From a virus: a stretch of 25,719 bases of DNA. A program made the translations under genes and the position numbers. The stretch spans positions 1 to 25,719 of IMG/VR virus record IMGVR_UViG_3300045825_000406, one strand, 5' to 3'. A model generated the notes under the pieces. That model saw nothing but the letters and a program-made list of their open reading frames with translations. It was not told the origin of the DNA and did no database searches. Shown here piece by piece: positions 1 to 4,972 of this stretch. Position 1 is the stretch's first letter; the number at the start of each line of letters is the position of its first letter.

Positions 1-2
1 AG

Positions 3-518
3 CGGCTGCTGCACGCTCTTCGCCGCTTGTCTAGCGGCGGCGTCGAGGTCTTCAGCCAGCGCTTCAATGGGGGGATCTCCGCGAAGCTGATCAGCAAGTA
101 CGCTTACAGCAAGGACGAAGGCAAGCTCTGGTCGGTGCGTGTTTTTGACAGCGAGCAGGGCATGCTCATGCTGTTTGACAAGCTGTACAGCCGCATAGAC
201 TGGGCGCTGCGCCTGGAGCTGCCCACCGGCGTCGCCACCTGGCTGCAGGCCTTTTTCGCGTCGCATAAAGAGCCGTTTGACCACAAGATCGAAACGCTGG
301 CGGCCGGCGCCGGCCTGAAGCTGCACGACGCGGCCGACGACGCGCTGGATCCGGCCAAGCAGAAGGCGAAACACAAAGCGCGGCTGGGCGAGGCTAAAAA
401 GCTGATCATCAAAGGCCTGGGCGAGTTGAAAAGCCGGGGATTTTTAACCGACTTTCTGGTCACGCCGGGTAACGTGGTCAAGGTGCGGCGGATAGGCGAC
501 GATAGGCCGGTGATGTAG
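3..518 (+). CDS. TrfA-like plasmid replication initiator, C-terminal part (5' end outside window)
   Basis: The reading frame is open from the left edge to a TAG stop, giving 171 residues of a longer protein; the TTG at 27 is internal, not a start. The fragment resembles the C-terminal half of TrfA, the IncP-type initiator that binds origin iterons and recruits host DnaB and DnaA. I recognise the block around residues 73-92 (LPTGVATWLQAFFASHKEPF), which corresponds to the L-PTARRMFDYFSSHREPY region of RK2 TrfA, followed by an ETL motif, a lysine-rich helix and a closing segment ELKSRGFL. This recognition is from memory of the family, not a search. It is transcribed away from the late operon. 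Such a gene suggests that the phage DNA can replicate as a plasmid. Alternatives are another winged-helix Rep protein used for lytic replication, or a remnant. Confidence 0.78.
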   Translation, partial: RLLHALRRLSSGGVEVFSQRFNGGISAKLISKYAYSKDEGKLWSVRVFDSEQGMLMLFDKLYSRIDWALRLELPTGVATWLQAFFASHKEPFDHKIETLAAGAGLKLHDAADDALDPAKQKAKHKARLGEAKKLIIKGLGELKSRGFLTDFLVTPGNVVKVRRIGDDRPVM

Positions 519-535
519 GGGCGCTCCGAAAACGC

Positions 536-570
536 AAAAACCCCCGCCGGCCCTTGCGGGCTGGCGGGGG
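536..570 (-). terminator. strong GC hairpin with T-tract on the minus strand
   Basis: Arms at 541-553 and 558-570 (CCCCCGCCGGCCC / GGGCTGGCGGGGG) pair over 12 of 13 positions around a TTGC loop. Five A residues at 536-540 become a T-tract after the hairpin only on the minus strand, so it best fits an intrinsic terminator for the late operon coming from the right. It is the first T-tailed hairpin I see after the muramidase stop. On the plus strand the hairpin follows the trfA-like gene but lacks a T-tract. Confidence 0.7.
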
Positions 571-584
571 AATCAATAAAAAAG

Positions 585-606
585 TATTTACGCAGTTGCG
601 TAAATA
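585..606. promoter_or_regulatory. 22-bp perfect palindrome, candidate operator
   Basis: TATTTACGCA, a GT centre and TGCGTAAATA form 10-bp perfect inverted arms. The site overlaps the probable -35 region of the promoter for the gene starting at 644, the usual place for a repressor operator. The half-site core TTGCGTA recurs elsewhere in the window (three tandem copies at 4204-4227 and an inverted pair at 14009-14024). The binding protein is unknown. Confidence 0.6.
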
Positions 607-616
607 CGTATATAAT
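587..616 (+). promoter_or_regulatory. sigma70-like promoter for the 644-859 gene
   Basis: A perfect TATAAT at 611-616 is preceded, after 18 bases, by TTTACG at 587-592, a weak -35. The predicted transcript would start near 623 and leave a leader of about 20 bases with AAGG at 634-637 ahead of the ATG at 644. The -35 lies inside the palindrome at 585-606, suggesting repression by a bound protein. Confidence 0.55.
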
Positions 617-643
617 TAAGCTATCAACAACACAAGGCAGCAA

Positions 644-859
644 ATGACTACCATCACACAACACGCCGTAGACGCCATGATCGAGACCGCGTATCAGACC
701 AAGCTGCGGCACGGATACACAGCCACGGCCTGCGTCGGCGTATCAACTAAAGGCAGTCGTATCGGCTCGCTAGGTTTCCATTTTGATGGTAGCCGCGACG
801 TCGGCGATGTAGTTGAGAACGAGGACGGAACTAAATTTAAGGTTCTGGCGCTGGTTTAA
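644..859 (+). CDS. small hypothetical protein (71 aa)
   Basis: The ATG at 644 has AAGG six bases upstream and its own promoter. The 71-residue product has an N-terminal helix-like segment (TQHAVDAMIETAYQTKLRHG) and a glycine-rich, beta-like C-terminal half. I do not recognise a family and see no clear helix-turn-helix, signal peptide or membrane segment. It follows the trfA-like gene on the same strand, so it may be an early or lysogeny-linked gene. Its 3' end points at the 3' end of the muramidase gene, so late transcripts that read past 907 would be antisense to it before reaching the terminator at 536-570. Confidence 0.65.
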   Translation: MTTITQHAVDAMIETAYQTKLRHGYTATACVGVSTKGSRIGSLGFHFDGSRDVGDVVENEDGTKFKVLALV

Positions 860-906
860 CTGGCCGCCCTATGGTCCAACCCCAGCCCGATCCGCCGGGC
901 CGGCGC

Positions 907-1500
907 TCAGGCCAGCGCCGCCCGGTCAAAGCGCTCAAACGCGCTGGCCAGCCGCGTATCGTAAGCATTGGACGCGAACCCTGGCCCGTTATACCCCCGC
1001 GCGAAGGTCACCCAATCGCGCCGCCGCAACGCCGGCGCCAGGCCGGTGGCGCGCACAAATTCCACCATGGCCATGAGCTGCTCGCGCTCGCCGGCGTACA
1101 TCGCATTGACAAACGCCTGCAGGCCCTCGTACCCGGCCAGGCCGTGGTTCCAGCCCATGATCTGCCCAAGGCCCCACGAAGCCGAACTCAGCGCCATCGC
1201 GCGATTGAGCTTCATTGCTTTTTGGAGCCTGGCTTGTTCAGCCTGCCAGCTATGCCCATACCAGCGCGTGGTCCACACCGGGTAGCTGATATCCGGGTGC
1301 GTATCATCAAAGCGCCCCCCGGTGAATTTTGAAAATTTGTGTCCCTCGAACAGCGTTACCGGGCTGCCGTCCAAGTTAAAGCCGCACCCCAGCGCCTCGA
1401 CCTGCAGCACCGCGCGCACGGCTGCCACGTCGCAGTCAAGCGCCAGGGCTGCATCCAGGTAGTCGCGCGGTTGCAGGGTGGGTTTGGTCAGTGCATTCAC
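907..1500 (-). CDS. N-acetylmuramidase endolysin (DUF3380-like)
   Basis: This 197-residue protein should hydrolyse peptidoglycan glycan strands during lysis. It matches what I know of the DUF3380/N-acetylmuramidase family: an N-terminal helical region, then VLQVEALGCGF with candidate catalytic Glu35, then the LFEGHKF motif (Glu52), and a C-terminal helix block with WGLGQIMG and the RGYNGPG segment. No signal peptide or separate cell-wall-binding domain is visible, so it probably needs the holin. The start is GTG at 1500, which overlaps the TGA of the upstream gene (GTGA), indicating translational coupling. It is the last gene of the late operon. Confidence 0.88.
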   Translation of the reverse strand: MNALTKPTLQPRDYLDAALALDCDVAAVRAVLQVEALGCGFNLDGSPVTLFEGHKFSKFTGGRFDDTHPDISYPVWTTRWYGHSWQAEQARLQKAMKLNRAMALSSASWGLGQIMGWNHGLAGYEGLQAFVNAMYAGEREQLMAMVEFVRATGLAPALRRRDWVTFARGYNGPGFASNAYDTRLASAFERFDRAALA

Positions 1501-1730
1501 GGCGCCGACCGCGCGGCCACCACGGGTGCCGCACGCTCAGCCGCCACGCGTTGCGCAATCAGCAGATCCAGCCGCGCCAGCGCCGCGTCTTTGCCAGCCA
1601 GGGCTGCGCGCACGTCTGCATCGTCCACCTCTTTTTTTCCGGTGGCGGTCAAACTCTGAATCAGCGGCATCAGCGCGCTGGCTGAGCTCATAAGGTCAGT
1701 GGCCATGGTGACCAGGGCAAGGGTATCCAT
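1497..1730 (-). CDS. small hypothetical protein in the lysis cluster (77 aa)
   Basis: I place the start at the ATG at 1730 because GGAG lies six to seven bases upstream on the minus strand; a longer reading from 1757 would begin inside the terminator hairpin. The 77-residue product has a mildly hydrophobic N-terminal half (MATDLMSSASALMPLIQSL) and an alanine- and charge-rich helical second half. No family is recognised. It overlaps the muramidase start by four bases and lies just downstream of a terminator, so its expression with the endolysin depends on read-through or an unseen promoter. Confidence 0.7.
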   Translation of the reverse strand: MDTLALVTMATDLMSSASALMPLIQSLTATGKKEVDDADVRAALAGKDAALARLDLLIAQRVAAERAAPVVAARSAP

Positions 1731-1740
1731 AAATTTCTCC

Positions 1741-1768
1741 AAAAAAAAAGCCCGCACAAAGGCGGGCT
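1741..1768 (-). terminator. intrinsic terminator between lipoprotein and 77-aa gene
   Basis: On the minus strand AGCCCGC (arm 1762-1768 read in complement) pairs with GCGGGCT (1749-1755), with a six-base loop, followed by a run of eight T residues (complement of 1741-1748). This is a typical rho-independent terminator inside the lysis gene cluster. The 1770-1912 interval upstream holds no credible gene on either strand. Confidence 0.85.
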
Positions 1769-1912
1769 GGTGACTTTAAAATCCAAATTGAAAAACACCC
1801 CATGGGGGCTAACCGCGATTCAAGCGCGGGCCGAAGTCATGGCGCTGGCCAGCTATGCAGGGCGACCCAGCCGAGTCAATTTATTGAGCCCGCCTGCATC
1901 GGCGCCCCTTTT

Positions 1913-2305
1913 CTACTTCGCCGCCTGCGCCTTCAACGCCGATTCAATCTGCGTCAGCACCCCCAGTGCCAAATTAACGTCGGTGGTCACCGTCACCGCG
2001 CACGGGTCAGGCGTCGCACCGGGCGCACCGGCATTGGCCGTACGGCAGGCCCGCAGCGTAGCCGCGCTGCCGTCGAGCGCCGCGCTGGCCGTGCCCAGCA
2101 TCGCCCGGTAGCTCTGCGCCTGCGCCAGCGTTATTTTGTTGCGCTCCAGCAGATTGGCCGCCAGGTTGCTGGCCGCCGTGTGTGCCTGCGCGCCCTGGGT
2201 GATCTGCGCCTCTGGCGTGCTGCCCATGACCGCACAGGCTGAAAGCCGGATCATCGCAAAAATCACTACAAAGCTAAATAAAAAAATCGACAAATATCTT
2301 TTCAT
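1913..2305 (-). CDS. lipoprotein in the lysis cluster, o-spanin candidate
   Basis: The start at 2305 is chosen because AGGAG lies eight bases upstream; the longer reading from 2371 overlaps the previous gene heavily. The 130-residue product begins MKRYLSIFLF and has a hydrophobic stretch up to the lipobox LSAC, with Cys24 as the likely lipidated residue. The rest is alanine-rich and helical, with two further cysteines. Its place after the holin suggests an outer-membrane spanin subunit (Rz1-like) in disruption of the outer membrane, but it is longer than a typical Rz1 and not proline-rich. No inner-membrane Rz-like partner is visible, so the role is inferred. Confidence 0.7.
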   Translation of the reverse strand: MKRYLSIFLFSFVVIFAMIRLSACAVMGSTPEAQITQGAQAHTAASNLAANLLERNKITLAQAQSYRAMLGTASAALDGSAATLRACRTANAGAPGATPDPCAVTVTTDVNLALGVLTQIESALKAQAAK

Positions 2306-2547
2306 GATGCGGTCTCCTGGTTGCGTTTTACCAAAGTCGGATTCAGTTGTTCCATCAATTTTTTGCGGCATTTCGCCGCCGCGCTATCGGCGATGTAGCC
2401 GCGCAGATTAAGCCGCGTGATCGCGTCGGCGTCGGCCTGCAGGTGCTCCAGCTTTTGGGTGTCCTTGTAGACCAGGCCCTGCGCAAAAAGCTGGTCGTCC
2501 AGCCGGGGCACTAGGGCGCCAAAATCGACCTGCAGGACTTTACTCAC
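2302..2547 (-). CDS. small hypothetical protein in the lysis cluster (81 aa)
   Basis: The GTG at 2547 overlaps the stop of the holin gene (GTGA), and the stop overlaps the lipoprotein start (ATGA), so the gene is embedded in a coupled chain. The 81-residue product is charged and helical (KLEHLQADADAITRLNLRGYIADSAAAK is read in two parts: a coiled-coil-like KLEHLQADADAI and a basic C-terminal part). No membrane segment or signal is present, so it is not an evident spanin. I do not recognise a family. Confidence 0.65.
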   Translation of the reverse strand: MSKVLQVDFGALVPRLDDQLFAQGLVYKDTQKLEHLQADADAITRLNLRGYIADSAAAKCRKKLMEQLNPTLVKRNQETAS

Positions 2548-2978
2548 TGCGGGCCGGCCTTTTGCTGCACAAACACCCGCGCCACCCGCACCGGCGGCTT
2601 GACAAACGCGCCCACGACCTCGGGGGGTATCGGCCGCACCACCGGCGCCACTTCCGGGCTCAGCGGCATCAGCACCAGCGGCTCGAACGCCTTGATGACT
2701 TCGGGCGCCTTCGCGGCCGGTACGGCTGGCGTCTTGCCAACCGTCACGTCAGCCAGCGCCACGCCCACATTCAGCGCCAGCGCGGCCTGCGCAGCGGCGG
2801 CGCGGTCGGCTTGGATTTTCTGCCAGTAACCCCAGGCGGCCGGAATCACGATCAGCGCCGCGCCGACGATCTGCTGCACCAGCTCGGCACTCACCCAGCC
2901 CTGCGCCACCAGCACACCACCGACCGCGATCAGCGTGCTGCGCACGAGGCTTAGCGTGCTTTCACCGGCGGCGGTCAC
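2544..2978 (-). CDS. holin-like membrane protein with long C-terminal tail
   Basis: The 144-residue protein has two hydrophobic segments, about residues 11-31 (VRSTLIAVGGVLVAQGWVSA) and 34-50 (QQIVGAALIVIPAAWGYW), followed by a charged stretch QKIQADRAAAAQ. This pattern, with the conserved-looking GW-S/QQIVGA turn, resembles phage holins of the Pam3-gp28 type, which form holes in the inner membrane to release or activate the endolysin. Residues 65-144 form an unusual proline- and valine-rich tail that short holins lack. The GTG start at 2978 overlaps the stop of the glycoside hydrolase gene (GTGA) and has AAGGTG upstream. Its place before the lipoprotein and muramidase supports a lysis role. 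Confidence 0.75.
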   Translation of the reverse strand: MTAAGESTLSLVRSTLIAVGGVLVAQGWVSAELVQQIVGAALIVIPAAWGYWQKIQADRAAAAQAALALNVGVALADVTVGKTPAVPAAKAPEVIKAFEPLVLMPLSPEVAPVVRPIPPEVVGAFVKPPVRVARVFVQQKAGPQ

Positions 2979-4180
2979 TGTGACACCTTATAGCCATACA
3001 CAGCAATGTCGCCCGTTCCCTCCACCGGCTCCACGCCCAGCTCGACGCTGCTGACGTACTCATTGCCCAGCGCCCACGGATTGCCTTTTACGTCCTTGCG
3101 GGTGGCCACATGGTTGATGAAGGCGGCCAGATCAAGCTCCCCGGCAGGCACGGGGAACACATCGGGCACGAATGCAATCATTTTCCAGCCGGTCCTGCCG
3201 TAACGACCATTGAGCATGCCCTGGCAGAAGTTGTACAAAAAGGCCCCGTCCGCTCCCTTGGTGGCATAGACGTGATAAAGGCGCCCGCCCAGGGTCACAT
3301 CATGGTCATACCAGCTGGAATTTCTTCCGTTGGGCAGATTGTTGGCCCCCCCATAGTTGCCCCAGTTCTGCAGGGGAATCATGATTTCATGGGTGATCGA
3401 AGAATTGGCCTTTGGCGAGTCCTGCGCCGGTGTTGACTGAAGCCAAATGTCATAGCTCAGGTGGCCCATGCCCGTAGGCGCCGTGACGTTCTTCACTGCG
3501 AATTTCGACTTCAGCGATTTGAGCGGCAGCCGCAGGGGAAAGATCGTTCCAGGCGTTACACCAGAATTCGCGGTCATGGTGCCATCGGGCTGCATGACGG
3601 GCTGGCCCCAGCTGTAGCCTGGCCTTTGGCCGCTGATGATGGCAGGGTAGGCCTTGACCTCGTTGGGGCCTGCCGGCCAGCGCCATTTCAGGCGGAACGC
3701 CACTTCCCCGCCAGCGCCCACGGCCGGATCGACGCCTACCGCCTGCTGGTACTGATAGTCGGCGCTGCCCTCGGTCATGGTACCCAGGCCCCAGCGGTTG
3801 TCCTCAACATAGTAGGCGTCCGTGGGATTGCCGACTTGCAGGAACATGTTGTCGTGGCTACCGATTGGGATGGCGGCCGGGTCAAGCGCGCCTGTTGGCG
3901 GCGGTGTGGGCGGTGGCGCTGGTGGATTGATGCCGGTGTAGGGCTCCCAGTAATAAGTGCTGACGGTCGGGTTGTAGCCCGGATTGGGGTACTTTGCCCG
4001 GTACAGCTTGCCGTCGGTGTAGCGCACGATGGCGCCGGCCGTATAGGGCTGCTTTTCGACCCAGGCTGGATAGCTAGGTGCTGGCGGTGGCGGCACCGGC
4101 GGCGCGGCGCCCTGCGCGGCTACAAATTTACCTGCGACGTCAAGCCCGGCCTGGGCTTGCGCTTTTGTGGGATCTGGCAT
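2975..4180 (-). CDS. CBM5/12-GH12-like glycoside hydrolase
   Basis: This 401-residue protein is probably a secreted-polysaccharide hydrolase. Residues 37-82 look like a chitin-binding type 3 (CBM5/12) module: PAWVEKQPYTAGAIVRY, then KLYRAK and a closing YYWEPY. Proline-rich linkers flank it (residues 27-36 and 86-96). Residues 105-400 resemble glycoside hydrolase family 12: DNRWGLG near 127, SYDIWLQ at 242-248, HEIMIPL at 264-270 with Glu265 as the likely nucleophile, VTLGG at 295-299, and a closing SSVELGVEPVEGTG with Glu384 as the likely acid/base. GH12 enzymes cleave beta-1,4-glucan or xyloglucan. There is no signal peptide, so it is either virion-bound or released at lysis. The ATG at 4180 has AAAGGA upstream. 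It overlaps the holin start by four bases. Confidence 0.78.
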   Translation of the reverse strand: MPDPTKAQAQAGLDVAGKFVAAQGAAPPVPPPPAPSYPAWVEKQPYTAGAIVRYTDGKLYRAKYPNPGYNPTVSTYYWEPYTGINPPAPPPTPPPTGALDPAAIPIGSHDNMFLQVGNPTDAYYVEDNRWGLGTMTEGSADYQYQQAVGVDPAVGAGGEVAFRLKWRWPAGPNEVKAYPAIISGQRPGYSWGQPVMQPDGTMTANSGVTPGTIFPLRLPLKSLKSKFAVKNVTAPTGMGHLSYDIWLQSTPAQDSPKANSSITHEIMIPLQNWGNYGGANNLPNGRNSSWYDHDVTLGGRLYHVYATKGADGAFLYNFCQGMLNGRYGRTGWKMIAFVPDVFPVPAGELDLAAFINHVATRKDVKGNPWALGNEYVSSVELGVEPVEGTGDIAVYGYKVSQ

Positions 4181-4196
4181 TTTGTATTTCCTTTTT

Positions 4197-4231
4197 TACG
4201 TAGTTGCGTAGTTGCGTAATTGCGTAGTTAC
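4197..4231. repeat. tandem 8-bp repeats TTGCGTAG/A
   Basis: TTGCGTAG (4204-4211), TTGCGTAA (4212-4219) and TTGCGTAG (4220-4227) are directly adjacent, preceded by a related TACGTAG (4197-4203) and followed by TTAC. The array fills the gap between the coiled-coil gene and the glycoside hydrolase gene and shares its core with the palindrome at 585-606. It could be a protein-binding array (iteron-like), an expression-control site, or a slippage product. Confidence 0.8.
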
Positions 4232-4962
4232 TTGCCGGGCTGAATCACCACCGGTGCCTGCGCTTGCGGCTGCGGCTGTACATAGATGATGGACGGCGTT
4301 TGCGCAGCGCTCTTGTCGCCGCCGCCGCCGCGCATGCTGATAAGCAGCCCGCCCAGCCCGACCGCCGCCGCTACGACGGCAATCAGCACGCCCCAGGCGC
4401 CGAAAGCGCCCTGGCCGCGTCCGTCTATCGTCGTCAGGCGCGTCCGCACGTCGTCGATCTTGTCGTTTAGCGCCGCGTTGATTGATTGCACATTCAGGTT
4501 GATCTGGTCGATCTGCTTTGTAGTGGCCGTCTCTGATTTGGCAATCGCCAGCGAGTTGCTTTCCTGCTGCTTGCCTACGGCCTCCTTCGCCGCCTGCAGG
4601 GCCGCGTCGACGGCGATTTTGCTGTCCTCGGCTGATTTTTCAGTGCGCGTATCGCGCTCGATAAACTGCAGCTGAATGCCCTCAAACTGCACCGCGACGC
4701 GGGCAAAGTGCTCGTCGTGCAGGTCGCGCAGGTTGCCTACCTGTTTGTCGACGCTGGTAGGCACGCGCGTCAGGTTGTCCGAAAAAAGCGTGACGGCCTT
4801 GTCCATGGCGTCCAGGCGCGTGAAGATCAATTCTTTGAGTGACGCGATCTCGCGGTGCCGGCCGTCTATGGCGTCCATCAGGAGCGCACTGACGTTTTCG
4901 CTCGGGTCTTTGGTCAGCGGGCCGGCGCCGAGGGTGCCGGCGATGGATTCAGGGGAGGGCAT
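4228..4962 (-). CDS. coiled-coil protein with C-terminal membrane segment (244 aa)
   Basis: I do not recognise a named family. Residues 35-180 are predicted to be almost entirely helical with heptad-like spacing (for example KEAVGKQQESNSLAIAKSE and KQIDQINLNVQSINAAL), a long coiled coil. Residues 188-210 (GAWGVLIAVVAAAVGLGGLLIS) form one strong membrane helix, followed by a glycine-rich turn and a proline/glutamine-rich tail of about 30 residues. The gene starts 11 bases beyond the tailspike stop and precedes the glycoside hydrolase. It may anchor something to the inner membrane during lysis or act in entry; its single C-terminal membrane segment does not match an Rz-type spanin. Confidence 0.72.
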   Translation of the reverse strand: MPSPESIAGTLGAGPLTKDPSENVSALLMDAIDGRHREIASLKELIFTRLDAMDKAVTLFSDNLTRVPTSVDKQVGNLRDLHDEHFARVAVQFEGIQLQFIERDTRTEKSAEDSKIAVDAALQAAKEAVGKQQESNSLAIAKSETATTKQIDQINLNVQSINAALNDKIDDVRTRLTTIDGRGQGAFGAWGVLIAVVAAAVGLGGLLISMRGGGGDKSAAQTPSIIYVQPQPQAQAPVVIQPGK

Positions 4963-4972
4963 GGCGGCGCCA

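Noticed and set aside
104-712. Long minus-strand frame opposite the trfA-like gene
   Set aside because: It is antisense to a recognisable protein, runs through the hairpin at 541-570 and the promoter, and its product shows no family features.
901-919. GGCGCT/AGCGCC hairpin at the muramidase stop as a terminator
   Set aside because: It has no T-tract on either strand, so it does not qualify as an intrinsic terminator.
1770-1912. Possible small gene between lipoprotein and terminator
   Set aside because: Only seven-codon-scale frames occur on the minus strand and no ribosome site; the plus-strand frames here are shadows.
3461-4219. 252-residue plus-strand frame opposite the glycoside hydrolase gene
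   Set aside because: Arginine-, alanine- and glycine-rich shadow translation typical of the antisense strand of GC-rich genes; the minus-strand frame has clear domains and a ribosome site.
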